Shown: positions 23,540-37,074, numbered from the stretch's first letter. The stretch is 64,000 nucleotides of DNA from Iris pallida (GCA_029216955.1 JANAVB010009599.1:3732982-3796981), one strand, 5' to 3'. Translations and numbers: made by a program. Notes: generated by a model not told the origin, from the sequence alone.

Positions 23540-24020
23540 TTAAGAATTTGAACATTCTTATGGGAAATGGAGTAGTAAAGGTTAGCCACGTTTGTAAAGC
23601 ATGTCCAGTCAAACTAGGATGGGGAGCATTTCGGGTAAGATTACTAGTTTTTCCAATGAATAACTATGATATAGTATTGGGGATGGATTGGTTGATGAAA
23701 ACATTAGCCAATATAGACTGTGGTCAAGGTAGGATTTCATTTCAACTCCCCAATAAGGAAACATATGAATTTAATCGAAACCAGAAAGAATTTGATGCTG
23801 GAGAATTGGAAAAACTTGAACTACCAATTCGAGAAAGATTCCAAGAATTGGAGGAAGAACAATTTCTAAGGGTTGTAGAAGATTTTAAAGATGTATTTCC
23901 ACAAGAATTACCCGAATTACCGCCAGATAGGGCAGTAGAATTTTCCATTAATTTGGTACCCAGAGCAGCTCCTATAGCTAAGAAAATATATCCAATGAAC
24001 AAAGAAGAATGTCAGAGCTG
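23540..24020 (+). pseudogene. Protease fragment of element C
   Basis: The frame shows the C-terminal half of a retrotransposon aspartic protease, with YDIVLGMDWLMK at about 23668-23700 and the IDCGQGRISFQLP strand after it. The active-site triad that should precede this is lost by truncation. A one-base frameshift near 24010 separates it from the reverse transcriptase. Confidence 0.7.
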
Positions 24021-25253
24021 AATAAAGAAATCAAGGAGTTATTGTCAAAGGGATTCATTCAACCAAGTGCCTCACCATGGGGTGCACCATTTTTATTTGT
24101 GAAGAAGAAGGATGGAACCCTACGATTAGTAATTGACTATAGGGAATTAAATGAAGTCACAATCAAGAATAAATATCCCTTGCCCAAAATTGATGAACTA
24201 TTTGACCAGCTAGGAGAAGCAAAAGTATTCTCGAAGATTGATTTGAGATATGGGTATCATCAAGTGAAAGTGAGGAAGGAAGATGTTCAGAAGACATCAT
24301 TTAGAACTCGCTATGGGCATTACGAATTCATAGTTATGCCATTCGGGTTAAAAAATGCTCCTGCCATATTTATGGATCTGATGAATAGAATATTTTATCA
24401 ATACTTGGATAAATTTATGATTGTGTTCATTGATGATATATTAATCTACTCAAAGAATGAAAAAGAACATGAAGAACATTTGAGAATAGTACTCCAAACC
24501 TTACGACAAGAGAAGTTGTATGGAAAGTTAAGCAATTGTGAATTCTGGTTGGACAAAATTTCCTTCCTGGGTCATATAGTAAGCGGAGAAGGGATATTGG
24601 TGGATCCTAAGAAAATAGAAGCTGTCAAATCTTGGCCTACTCCTAAGAATGTAGCAGAAATTCGAAGCTTTCTTGGTCTAGCCGGATATTATAGAAGGTT
24701 TGTGGAGAATTTTTCAAGAATTGTGGAGCCACTTACTCGATTGACCCGAAAAAATAAAAAGTTTAACTGGACTGATAAGTATCAAGTAGCTTTTGAGGAA
24801 CTAAAGGAAAGACTCATCACGGCTCCAGTATTAGCCTTACCATATGGATTAGGAGGCTATGAGATCTATAGTGATGCTTCAGGAAAAGGATTAGGCTGTG
24901 TATTAATGCAACATGGAAGGGTTATTGCTTATGCTTCTCGCCAACTGAAGACTCATAAAAGAAATTACCTAACTCATGATCTGGAATTGGCAGCTGTGGT
25001 CTTTGCATTAAAATTATGGAGACATTACTTATATAGTGAACAAATCAAGATATATACAGATCATAAAAGTTTGAAGTATGTGTTTACTCAAAAAGAGTTA
25101 AACATGAGGCAACGGAGGTGGTTAGAGTTGCTTAAGGACTTTAATATGGAGTTGGAGTATCATCCGGGAAAGGCAAACAAAGTAGCCGATGCCTTAAGTA
25201 GAAGACCCGCGGCTTTCTTTATGAATATACCTAAAAAATATTGGAAGATCTGA
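24009..25253 (+). pseudogene. Reverse transcriptase and RNase H of element C
   Basis: The domain is nearly intact over 414 codons. It shows [33 protein letters not shown], and the catalytic [12 protein letters not shown] near 24428-24462. RNase H follows with [14 protein letters not shown] and [13 protein letters not shown], ending VADALSRRP. One RNase H and the F-I-D-D form fit a chromovirus. The frame lacks the upstream polyprotein and so could not be expressed normally. Confidence 0.88.
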
Positions 25254-25439
25254 GAAAGATGGGGATTGAAGTAATATGTCCTGGAATCTGGGAAAACTTA
25301 CAAATACAATCACCCCTAATCGAAAGAATTAAAGAGGCGCAAAGGGATAATATGAAACTACAAGGACTATAGAGCAAGACTGAGACATGAACACAAACTG
25401 GATTAATTAAGCATCCCGATGGATCTCTGAGGTTTGGAA

Positions 25440-26760
25440 ATCGTTTATGTGTGCCATATGGAGAACTCAGGACTGAGATAATGTCGGAAGCACATAACTC
25501 ACAGTACTCCATTCATTCTGGGAGTACGAAGATGTATAAGGATCTGAAGCAGAATTTTTTGTAGCATGGAATGAAATAGAAAATAGCCAAATTTGTGCCC
25601 AAATGCTTGGTATGTCAATAAGTAAAGGCCGAACATCAATGGACCGTCGGAGTTTTGAACCCCCTACCTGTACCTGAATGGAAATGGGAACTTATTACAA
25701 TAGATTTTGTATCCGGACTTCCAAAAACCAGAAAGGGTAATAATGCCATCTGGATAATTGTGGACATGCTTACAAAATCTCAAAGGTTCTTACCATTTTG
25801 GGTCGGTCAACCTACCGAGCTCTTAGCAGATATATACATGAAGAATATTGTTAGTCAATATGGGGTACCGGTGAGTATCATCTCAGATAGAGATACTCGG
25901 TTTACTTCTAAAATTTGGAAAAGCCTGCAAGATAGTCTCGGTACTCGCCTGAAGTTCAGTACAGCATACCATCCACAAACAGATGGTCAGTCAAAAAGGA
26001 TGATTCAAATCCTCGAAGATATGTTGAGATCATATACCTTAGACTTCGGAGGATCCTGAGATGACCATTTGCATTTAATTGAGTTCTCCTATAACAACAG
26101 CTATCAGGCTAGCATTAAAATAGCACCATTTGAATCCTTGTATGGAAGGAAGTATCGGTCACCAACATGTTGGAGTGACGTGGGAGAACGTCAACTCTTG
26201 GGCCCAGAGCTAGTTACACAAACTGTAGACAAGGTCAAGGCAAATCGAAGTCATCTCCAAGCAGCACAAGACCGATATAAAATGTGGGCCGATAAGCGTC
26301 GAAGAAACTTGGATTTCAAGGCTGGTGATCATGTGTTTTTAAAGATTTTTGCCAACTCGAAGAACGATCAGATTTGGAACAAGAGGAAAGCTAAGTCCGA
26401 GATATATAGGCCATTTGATATTCTGGAACGAGTAGGAGATGTATCCTACCGACTGGCTTTACCACCCTCTGTAGAAGGAGTTCATGATGTCTTCCATGTA
26501 TCCTAACTTCAGAAATATGTGCCAGATCCCAGTCATATCTTAGATCATTCTGAACTCACAGTGGGTCCAACATTGCGCGTGAAACAGAAGCCAGTGGAGA
26601 TTCTAGATCGAAGACAGAAGATTCTTAAAAACAAGACTATTTCATTGGTTCGGGTATCTTGGAACAAGGACTCACCTGGAGAATCCACTTAGGAAAGAGA
26701 AGAAGAGATGCGACAACAATATCCCTACCTATTCAATGATCAAGGTAACTATTAGTTGTT
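25440..26760 (+). pseudogene. Integrase and chromodomain of element C
   Basis: The zinc-binding part (25440-25650) is broken by stops. The core shows [13 protein letters not shown] (first Asp), [16 protein letters not shown] (second Asp) and the usual HPQTDGQS block. At the place of the catalytic Glu the sequence reads QSKRMIQ, a Lys. A TGA at 26057 and a stop near 26504 interrupt the frame. After it comes a chromodomain-like stretch (PVEILDRRQKILKNKTI ... W, about 26590-26700). Chromodomains steer chromoviruses to heterochromatin (established knowledge). Confidence 0.75.
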
Positions 26761-27508
26761 GCTATTTCAACTTTCTTACTTCTTACAAATTTCGAGGAAG
26801 AAATTTCTTTTAAGGAGGATAGAATGTTATGACCTAATCAATTTTTTCTAATAATTATACTAATAACAAATGATAATAATGATAATAAATATTTTCTTTT
26901 ATTTTTATATTTTTTATTTTTTAAACTTGCATGAAAAACCCTTAAACAAATTTTAAAATTGCATATTAGGATGGACACCTCACATGGCTAGGTGTAAGTT
27001 ATTAGAATAGGTGGCATTTTGCCATAACACATGGCTTAAAGCATGGAGAGAAGCCTCCAACTAAAGCCACCTCACCCTTCCTTCTCCATTATATACATTT
27101 TCTCTCTCTCTCTCTCTTCCTCTCCATCTCTTTCTTCTTCCTCCTTATTTCCTCCTCTCCCTCTCCTCCTTTTGCTGTTGCTGCTACTGCTTCTACTACC
27201 GCTGATGTTGTTTCTGCTGTAGGTGCTGCTACTGTCGGCCCCGCCAGCCACCCGCCGCCGGCCACACCACCACCACCACCTTCTTCTCCTTCATCCTTTA
27301 TCATTTTTCCCCCAAAATCAAGGTATAGCCCTCTCATCTTTTCCCTAAATTACTTCTCATCAATTTTAGGTTAAAATTTATGCTAAACCAAGTTCAATTT
27401 CTTGCAAGAGTGTGGAATCCAGAAATTGGATGGGATCAAATTTAGGATTGCTTAAGCCAAGGCAAGTCCTCTCCCTCTTTCCCTCTTGGAAATTGGTTTT
27501 CATACTTG

Positions 27509-27910
<402 letters not shown>

Positions 27911-28611
27911 ATACAACCCTTGGAATAATTATATATGCATGAAACCTACATATATGTATACATATATATACACCTATATACACTTGACATATATGTGGAT
28001 ACAAAAAAAAAAAAATTATGAACTTACAAGATCATGGACACCTATAAGTCTTGACAACCTAGAAATTCAACCTATACACTTTAAAGAAAATCAATATATA
28101 TGGATTTTATATTTCTTTGCATGGTTTGTGTATACATGTGTTAGTTTGGATATGTTGGAATGAATAAATGGCAATTTAACATGTTATTTCAAATCTGTCC
28201 ATATTGAAATTATATTCAATTATCATGTGCTATCATGATTAATTAGTTAAAATAGATGTTTATAGGCACCTATATGTTAGCATAACCTTATATCTATAAA
28301 TTTTCAATATTAAACCTCCTCTTGCATTTTCAAGAAGTGAAATTATGGTACGTAATAAACTTGAGTTGAATTTGGCATTTGGATTTACCTTGTAGGAGAA
28401 TAACATCATGCCAAGGTTGCAAGGTTTATAAAAGTATTTTGCGTACGGTATTGGAAATAAGATTTTGTTATCATTATGCTACTAACAAGTTTTATTTTGA
28501 AACTTGGATAGTGTTTAGCACAAACCCCAAGGAAATTGCTTAATCTGCTTAATTGCTTGCTAAGGTAAGAAAGCCTAAATTTTAACTACACTTTATTATA
28601 TATCATCATTG

Positions 28612-29080
28612 CGTGGTTCCGGTGTTGAGAGTTGCTCCACCGAAGGGGTCGACGTACCCAGGAGATATATATATCTTATGCGTGGTTCCGATGTTGAGAG
28701 TTGCTTCACCGAAGGGGTTGGCGTACCCTATTATTGTTATATTTTATCTATTGAAAAATTTTGGAGTCAATAAATACAAAGGAGACTGCCGAAATTTTCA
28801 GTAATTTTGGGAGTTAGCCAAATTTTGAAAGTTTCAGGATTAGGAAAACCTAATAGAATAATCTAAGTTATATCCAGTTTTCTAGTCAACTAGATACTAC
28901 CATATAGCGTGTTGTCTTTGACACACGAGATGGTAAAATCTGTTGAAGAACGATTCCTTGCCAACGATTTTTACCATATGGCGTGTTGTTCCGACACATG
29001 AGATGGTAATAAATTGGATACTCTCCTGCCAACAAGAGATTACCATATGGCGTATTATCCTTGACATACAAGATGGTAAT
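28612..29080. repeat. Two sets of internal direct repeats in LTR C
   Basis: A unit GCGTGGTTCCGGTGTTGAGA... of about 55 bp occurs twice (28612-28666, 28679-28733). A 38-bp unit starting TACCATATGGCGTGTTGT and ending GAGATGGTAA occurs three times (about 28900, 28972, 29041). In each, TACCAT and ATGGTA can pair, so each unit is a small hairpin. Confidence 0.75.
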
Positions 29081-30016
29081 TGAGTTGGAACCTAATATTA
29101 GACCTTGGAGTCGTTAGACTATTGTTCGTGTTTGTAGATGCGTCATAGGGTGGGAGAGAACAACTGGATCACATATATCGAAATTCCTACAATATAATAA
29201 CACCAGTAAAAGCTGATCAGTAGTCCCGCATCTGTAAGGCCTTACGATGTCGGGGGTGAGACCTAGCTTACCAACAGAGATCAGTCCAGTAAATTTCGAA
29301 AATAAAACAAAATTTAAAAGTTAATGCATACAAGTTCCCACAAGATGTGGGGGGTCGGATCTAAGGTACCGTACCCAATCCAGACACCACCTGGTCCCTG
29401 GTAAATAGGATTATTGTCGAGAAAATAGAGAATGATTGTGATCCACATGTGTTCTCTAAAAATTTTCATAACCATGAGGAATAGTGTTTGTGATTTTATT
29501 GTAGTTAGGTCTTGTGTGATAACTTGTTGGATTTGGATTATATAGCACTTCTAAATGTATTAAAATAATGGTATTAAGTTACAATTCTTATACTCCTTAA
29601 GTTCTTCTGAATTATATTTTTCACTTCTTACCGCCTTTGACCCGAGGACTTGCTTGTCGTTTCTAAGCGACCTAGTATTTGTTTACTAGGGAAAGATGAG
29701 AACCTGGAAGTGACGATGCCTCTGTACGATGAAGATGGAGAAGAATGAACATTGGGTAGCTTGAACGGAAATGTCGACAAGATGGTTTTGTTGTTGAAAT
29801 ATGTAAATTAAATGTTTTGATGGAACTTGTAGTCAAGTTGTATAAAATGATGTAAAGCTTATGTATAAAAGATCTAGAATGTAATATATTTCATGTACCT
29901 TATCCTAGCTTTTACAGGCGACAATCGCTATCTTAATTTTTGAATGTTGTGTTTGTGTATAGCCTGGAGATGTGTCAATGCACCTGGTTTCCACTATTTG
30001 GGAACGGGGCATGACA

Positions 30017-30384
30017 GGTAATATGGACGTGATAGAAATGAACTCGGTGAGGATACAAAGAACAACTCAGAGGTGATATGGACGTGGATGTTCAATATTT
30101 ACGGTGTAACAATGCGGGAGTTGTTAGATGGGATGTTTACTCAGAGGTAATATGGACATAGTAAACATAGCATTTAGCGTCATCTTACGGAATGTAAGTT
30201 TTAGCTTTGTGGGGGTGTAGAGAAACAACTCAGAGGTGATATGGACATGGATGTTTTCTACTGGGAAGAGAGTGTATTAGAGCGACTAAACTCCAGAAGC
30301 ATGTCATTATCAAGGGGGATGAACTCGGTTGGTCAAGCTCATAGGTTCTCCTGCTGGGGAGACAGAAGTACATGTTGAGAAATT
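30017..30384. repeat. Convergent spacer of A, right part
   Basis: It resumes exactly where LTR C ends, with GGTAATATGGACGTG. Further copies of AGAGGTGATATGGACGTGG or variants lie near 30069, 30143 and 30233. It ends at the 3' end of the A integrase. Confidence 0.65.
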
Positions 30385-32438
30385 TTAAGAATAGTACTTC
30401 TTTAGGAACTTGCCGTTGATTGGCATCATGAACAAGTCCCTATTTGGTTTTGCGAGCTGGTAAGCCCCATTAGAGTACACCGTCTCTATGATGAAGGAGC
30501 TTCCCATTTGGGTTCGAACTTTTCTGGTGTGTTGTGAGTCATCACCATTGGTCTTCTGATTGATAGAACAAGGTCGCCCACTTGGAAAGTCCTTTATTTG
30601 ACCTTTTTGTTGAAAGCCTGTGAAATTCGAGCTTGGTAGAGCTCGATGCGCTGTTGAGCCAAGAGGCATTTTCGTTCAGTGCCTCCAATTCTTGCAGATG
30701 GCGTCGCTGATTGTCTTTCTCTGTCAATTGACTTGTAATAGCCACTCGTAACGAGGAGACCTGGATTTCCAGAGGCATCACTGTTTTACTCCCATAGACC
30801 AGGAAGAATAGTATATTGCCCGTTAGAGTCTGTACTGTTGTGCGGTAGGCCCAAAGGCATTCGCCTAGCTTCTCATCCCAGTCGTATTTACTGGTTGACA
30901 CGACCTTTTAGAGTAGCTTGATAATGATTTTATTGAAAGCTTCGGCCAATCCATTTGTTGGTAGATTGTAAGCGGTTGACGCCACGTTCTGAATACGATT
31001 CTTGTCACAGAATCTGCTGAACACTTGGCTTATGAATTGCGGACCATTGTCGTGGATGATCCTCCGGGGTACCCTGAAATGGTAGATGACGTAATGTTTG
31101 ATGAAGCTGATCACCTTCGAACTATTCACCTCAGTCAGCGGTACTGCTTCCGCCCATGTAGAGAAGTAGTCGATGATTGCCAGGATAAAGCGATGACCTC
31201 TGGATGTTGGAGGGGTAATTGTTCCCATTATGTCCATACCCCAGGCTTCGAATGGCCAGGAGGCAACCATAGGGTGTAGAGGCTCCAAAGGTCAATGGAT
31301 GAAGTCAGCGTGGAGCTGATAAACATGGCACTTCTTCACATACTCAGTAGCGTCGGCCATCATAGTGGGCCAGTAATAGCCCATACGTCAGAGTCAGTCC
31401 TAAAGCTTAGGACCGGGTTGATGAGCTCCGCATGTCCCATCATGGATTTCTCGAAGAGCTTCGGTTGCTTTCTCGTTTGATAAACATCAGAGGAGAAGCC
31501 AGTCGTAGGAGCGATGGTACAACATTTTGGTAGCTGTATTGTAGTAGAATCGGAGAGAGCGCCTTTTGACAAAGACTGCTTCGTTCGGGTCGTCTGGAAG
31601 GATTCCACGGGCTGTGAAGTCGATGAATAGAAACTGCCAGTCTCTGATGCTGACACTAGCATTTACAGGCAGGACATGGTTCAAAGACATGGAAAGATTG
31701 TTTCTAGGGCACGCTAGATCCGGGCCCACCACTGTAATGAAGTGTTGAGTCCCGATAGGTGTCGCAAATGAGGCCGCGAGGCCAGCCAGGACATCGGCCT
31801 CCAGGTTTTGTAGCTGAGGTACGTGTTCTATGAGGAACTCAATAAAGGTTGAGATGATGTCCAAGGCTATTTTGTGATAAGGGACCAAGTCTTCGTGGCA
31901 GACTTCATATTGTCTTCGGACCTGGTTGACGACGAGTTTCGAGTCGCCATAAGACTCGAGGTATTCAACCCTCAGCTGTCTTCCTAACTGGAGTCCTATG
32001 ATGAGGGCATTATATTCTGCCACGTTGTTGGAGCATGGTTCTATGAGGGAATAAGCATACTGGATGACCAGCTTGTCGGGAAAGATCAAGACTACCTCCA
32101 CTCCTGTGATGATCTGACCCTTAGGGCCTGTTCTTGAAGTGCTGTCGAAGAACATCTGCCAGGTGGAGTTTTCTTCGGCCATGTTGGACTCTAGCACCTC
32201 ATTTGGAACGTCTTCATAGAGTTTGGACGACTCCGGAATAGGGTGTGCAGCTAAGAAGTTGGCCAATGCTTGGCCCTTGACAGCTTTTTGTGGGATAAAT
32301 ACCATATCATATGGTGTCAATAGTATTGCCCATGTAGCTAATCGAGAGTTTAGTACTCCTGGCTTTTTCATGAGGACCCTGAGTGGATTGACTCAGAAAA
32401 TGACATAGATCGTCTGTCCTGAGACATAATGACGAGTC
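30385..32438 (-). pseudogene. Element A pol: integrase, second RNase H and start of RNase H 1
   Basis: Read on the minus strand from the right, the end of RNase H 1 is followed by the Tat-type second RNase H (WQMFFDSTSRTGPKG near 32140, with Ser where B has Gly-Ala). Integrase comes next with WGMDIMGTITPP (about 31240), IIHDNGPQFISQVF (about 31045) and NGLAEAFNKII (about 30940), and ends PINGKFLKKYYS near 30390. Stops and frameshifts near 30540, 30905, 31290 and 31400 break it. Element D interrupts the RNase H at 32443, and the frame resumes at 45434. Confidence 0.8.
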
Positions 32439-32443
32439 TTCTG

Positions 32444-33646
32444 TGTTTGCCTTTGATCGTCGTAGAACAAAATAATTTTATGGGAGGACTGAACTTGACT
32501 CACAATTACAAACTCGCTTGTACAAAAGAGAGCCTAGGAACAAAACCTAGAAAAAGCAATCTAAGTACAATTGTTTAGTTTTGATTCTGGGGGTGACGGT
32601 AGAGGCTCGGGAAAGTGTTATCAACTCTGCCTTACTCCTTGGACGATCGAACGCAACCTCGGCTCAGGTGAAGAAATGCTCTCTGAAGACACGAAGGGAA
32701 GAGTCTACTTCTGAATTTTATGTGCTCTCCTTTGTGTCTGTCTCTATCTCTGTATCCTCCTTGCAAGGGAATAACACCTTGTTATTTATTGGAATTCATA
32801 AGGAATGGGATGTACAACCACGTGACAAATTTTGGGCTACATGGTTGTAACTGTGCCTCGAGACTCGGATTATAGTGGACAGCTGGGGGTTGGTTGAGAT
32901 TGATCATGATCTGTTTGTTGCAGTAAATCTGAACTGTTAAGACTTGGTCAATCTCTGCCACGTGTCTCAACTACTATTTTATGGCGAGCCGCATGAAAGA
33001 TGTATCCCGGCTGAGCAGCATGAGGGACTGTCTTATAACTGAGCCGCATGATGAGTGTCTCATGACCGAGCCGCATGAAGGACGCCTCATAACCGAGCCA
33101 CATGGAGGAATGTCTCATGACCGAGCCTCATAAAGGACGTCTCATGACCGAGCCGCATGAAGGAATATCTCATGACCGAGCCTCATGAAGGACATCTCAT
33201 GACCGAGCCGCATGAAGGAATGTCTCATGACCGAGCCACATAAGGAGTATCTCACAGGCAATCCGCATGAAGAGTCTTATAGCTGAGCCGCAGAAGGAGT
33301 GTCTAATAAGCGATCCGCATGAAGAGTTTTACGGCTGAGCCACATAAAGAGCCTCCTTTGGTTCGTGAACTGTGCCGGAAGTCATTATAATTTTTTCGTC
33401 TTTTCAGGAGCACGTCATGCCTTATCTTCGTGTCAGAGCTGTCATGTTTGTCGGAGCTGTCACCTTTGTGTCAGAGTAATTATGGCCAGCTACATAAGGA
33501 GACATTTATTGCTTGAATAATTTCGAACCGAATAAGGCTCTCCGTTGCTCTTGGGCCGCATGAAGATTTCTGTGTTTTGAGCCGCATGAGGCTCCATGTT
33601 GATTTCGAGCCGCATAGAAAATTTCCTTCTTTTCTATGCTTCTACA
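32444..33646 (-). repeat. 3' LTR of element D
   Basis: It starts TGTTTGCC and ends TATGCTTCTACA; the matching right LTR is 44225-45428. A tandem array of GAGCCGCATGAAGGA units (27-28 bp each, alternating with TGTCTCATGACC) covers about 32986-33355. The minus-strand TATA (TATTTATT on plus) at about 32784 has one change from the right copy. Confidence 0.88.
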
Positions 33647-33703
33647 AGACCCCCTTCAAAGTTTTCAATTTGTAAATTTGAAATACTTTGAATAAGAAGC
33701 ATG
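33635..33703 (-). promoter_or_regulatory. Polypurine tract of D inside a conserved hairpin
   Basis: The minus strand reads GAAGGGGGTCT before TGTAGAAGC. Arms ATGCTTCT and AGAAGCAT pair, and the inner stem CAAAGTTTTCAATTT / AAATTTGAAATACTTTG is the longest of the three elements. The purine tract is the unpaired side. Confidence 0.7.
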
Positions 33704-33912
33704 GGTATGTCCGCATAAGCTCTTCATGCCGCATAGGCTTCTCTGACCGCATACTAGTTTCGTGCCATGTGGGCATCCCATCACTTCGGCATTAAATGTT
33801 TGTTTTGATGATCTAGAGCCATTTTTTGGATAGAATCCCAAGAGTCGGCTTTATCCTTCGGCCAGCACGAAATCCGAAGCAGCGTCTATCGTTCTACACG
33901 CCTTTGCCAGCA

Positions 33913-34008
33913 TATAAATACGAGAAATTTGAGGAGAGAGGTTCTTTCTTTCTTCTTTCAAACTTTCCATCGCCTTAGTCGCCGTTTCTTCTCTTCTCTC
34001 GATCAACC
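33913..34008 (+). promoter_or_regulatory. Promoter and leader of the antisense PMD gene of D
   Basis: A TATAAATA at 33913-33920 is followed by a CT-rich leader and the ATG at 34009 in CAACCATGG context, a good plant start. Single GCCGCAT motifs lie upstream at 33560-33755. Confidence 0.65.
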
Positions 34009-34114
34009 ATGGTTCCCAAAGCTTCTTCCAGCACTGCAGCGAAGGGCAAAGGGCTTGCTTCCTCGTCGAATACGGCAAGCTCGATCCACCCCGACGTTCA
34101 TCCTTCTATTAGTG

Positions 34115-34672
34115 GTAAGAGCGATGAAAAGAATCTACAATAATCCAAACCCCAAATACAATGGCTATGTCGCATGTTTTATGCGCGGGCCCTTCTCTGT
34201 TGTGCTTCGGCATAGTTGATGCTCTTTTCGTCTTCACTGAACTGCTCAAGTTCTGTGTGATGAATCTGCATGAGCTGTGCCATATGGGCCGCATGAAAGC
34301 TTCATGACTGAGCCGCATGGAGTATGTTTTATGTCTGAGCCGCATGAGAGATGTCTCATGACTGAACCGTACAAAAGATACTACATGACTGAGCCGCATG
34401 AGAGATGTCTCATGACCGAGCCGCATGAGAGATGCTTCATGACTGAGCCGCATGAGAGATGTCTCATGACCGAGCCGCATGAGAGATGTCTTATGACCGA
34501 GCCGCATGAGAGATGCTTCATGACTGAGCCGCATGAGAGATGTCTCATGACCGCATAAGCACTTTATGGGATGGGCCGCATGAACGCCCACCTAACAGAG
34601 CCGCATGAGCTCGGAAAGCATTAAGTGGTTCTCTCTGACTATCTTCTGACTTCTTTCTTCTTTTCTTTTCAG
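34115..34672 (+). other. Phase-1 intron 1 of the D PMD gene with a 27-bp tandem array
   Basis: The donor is GTAAGA and the acceptor TTTCTTTTCAG. About ten units of 27 bp (GACTGAGCCGCATGAGAGAT plus GTCTCAT) fill 34286-34556, the same motif as in LTR D. Because 27 is divisible by three, both strands show long open frames with a nine-residue repeat; they lie within the intron and are not taken as genes. Confidence 0.7.
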
Positions 34673-37000
34673 TGAAGCTGTCGATCAATCCCTCGGGGGA
34701 GCTCTTGGTAGGTCAGGCTCAATTTGCCTTGGGTGTGAGGTTCGACCAGGTGGTCGAACATGTGTCAGCCCAATTTACTAAAAATCAATCTGAGGACAGG
34801 CTGAGGATCATCAGAAACCAATCCTTCTTCTACCTCTTGGGCAATGATGAACTCGGGGAAATTAGAGGGCACGCATCTGAAACCCGCATTCTTCTTTGGG
34901 ATGCTTTAACTGTCTCGAACTTCAGCGTTCTAGATTTATCTGAAAGTTGGAGTTTTTCTTCCAACGGGATGACGATTCATATTCCTCAGATGGAACGTCA
35001 TTTTCCGCTGTCCTGGTTTAATATGCTGCCAATTGACAGAAAAATGGTGGACTTCCTAACTCCAAGCCAGCAGGGGATCTTCGTGGGTGATATTCATTAC
35101 AACAAAACATCGAGGTCGACAGTCGCGGGCAAGATACCGGTCAGCCGCTCTGTGATCGGGTTGGCTCCGGGCAGTTTCATAAACGTGCAGGGTCCCAATT
35201 TTAGGTTATCCCAAGCTGATACTTTTATGAACCAGATTGCTCAAAAGGGGTCCTACCCTACTGGTCGGCTGTCACTGTTGAACTGGATGAACCCCACCCC
35301 TTCATGGATCAATTTGACATTATGGATCTTGCGGACATATCGGGAACTCCTGCACGAGATTGGTCTTTATCATGCCATATGGGGCACTTGTTATGGTCTG
35401 TCCATAGACAAGAAGCTGTTCATGGATCTTGTCGAGATGTATAACCATCGCACGGGGACCTTTTTCATACCTGGAGGAGAAATAGGACTCGCTCTTCATG
35501 AGATGCATGAAGTCTCCAAGCTACCCTGGGGAGATGAAGTTTTTGAGGCGTATACCCCTACAAATGAAGAATTTAAGGAATTGGAGCGACGGTTTTTGGG
35601 ATTTGTGGCTGTTTACCAGGAATTGTTATGTCACCATAGCACGTGCCAACAAATGTCGAAGAAGAAGAATGATAGCTCAGAAGGGAACCTTCCTCACACC
35701 ACGACCTGGCTCAGCTACCTGTTTGAACTAGGTGCCTCAGGCCGGGTTTCCCCTCGTAGTCCTCGAATCCGGAAGGAGGTGTACAATCAGGTGTTGAGTG
35801 CAAAGAGGGTTAAAACTGCGGGTGATAGATTCGGGAGTCAATCTGACACCTTTAGTCACTTTTATCAATATACCTAGAGGATGTCTGATAACGCCTTCTT
35901 GGCGGAATTTCTGATGCTGTGGCTGCAGAATTGTGTAGTTTCAGGGGGGGCTGGTGCTATTGAGAGAATCAGCCGTAACCTGATCCTTTCCGCTGTAAAG
36001 CTAGTCTTTGGAGACAGGCTAGGTCTACTCCTCGCCATGGTATGCAGCATTTATCGTGGCCTCTGTACTTTCTCGCCCAAAGTCATTGCTCGTGATACGA
36101 CGAAGGATTTTGAACGAGTCGAGCTGTCCTATCATTATCTGATGGGGTGGCTGTTAATGCATTGCCCGACTTTGATGAGGCCTGGCCCAGAGGGCGACGT
36201 GATCGTTGATGATGCCTTCATATACCAGTACCGCCGTATGCCCTGGGAGTACACTACCATGCCAGCCTGTCGGATGACGCTGGCGCGAGTGGACAGATAC
36301 TCCTTCTTCGTGTCTGTTCCTCCTTTTATCGACGACGAAGTAAGAGGCATACATCTTGATGGTACTATGCCTCCCCATTTCTTGTCCGAGAAGATGCTCC
36401 GCTGGTTGCAGAACATCCGCCCTGCACATATGGTGTATTGTAATCGTAACTCCGTCTTTTTGGAGCCTTACCCAGTCGATTCTCTCAGCAATTTTGGTAT
36501 AGTCAAATGTTCTTGGACAACCCCAGCTCATGTCTGGGTTTCGAGGGTAGCGTTCTAGACGACATCCAGGCTTGGCATTATTATAGCGCGGTTCATACCC
36601 GTGCCAGCTTCTCCGTACCCGATGCTAGAGAGTCGGGACATATTTTGTACATGGCGGCCCTGTACCATGTCATGGTAAATAAGCCCCTAGTGATTTTGAC
36701 CCCAGTACCAGCTTCATTACTGGTACTGGTTTGGAGAAGAAGACCAAGAAGGGGAAGACAGTTGAAGTGTCTGACTCGAAGTCTATCAACGTGGACGAAG
36801 AGGACGACCCTGATAACCTGCTTCCTCCTGCAGACGATTCGGTGGCAGATCTGCCCCCTGCTGTGCCTAGTCCTTCGCGTAAACGAGGCAGGTATGAGTC
36901 CTCTGTCGTCGGCAGAACTCGCTCCCAAAAATGGGTCGCGGTCAAGCCTCGCGGGCCGAGCACTAGGGAGAGAAGTGATGACGTCGAAGCCGTTTCAGAG

Positions 37001-37074
37001 GTGAATCGAGTTACGACCACCCTTTTTAGTTCTTCTTTTCTGAAATATAATATGAACATTTTTTTTCTTTGTAG
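37001..37074 (+). other. Intron 2 of the D antisense gene
   Basis: The donor GTGAAT follows CAGAG and the acceptor is TTTCTTTGTAG. The A copy has the same donor GTGAAT (5785) and acceptor TTATTTGCAG (5847). A stop lies in the intron in the upstream frame. Confidence 0.5.

Noticed and set aside
24009..26760. Possible integrated pararetrovirus
   Set aside because: Integrase, chromodomain and LTRs are present and no movement or coat protein is seen, so it is a chromovirus-type retrotransposon.
34277..34558. A 93-codon repeat protein on the plus strand and a longer one on the minus strand
   Set aside because: The array lies within a bounded intron and the open frames follow from its 27-bp period.
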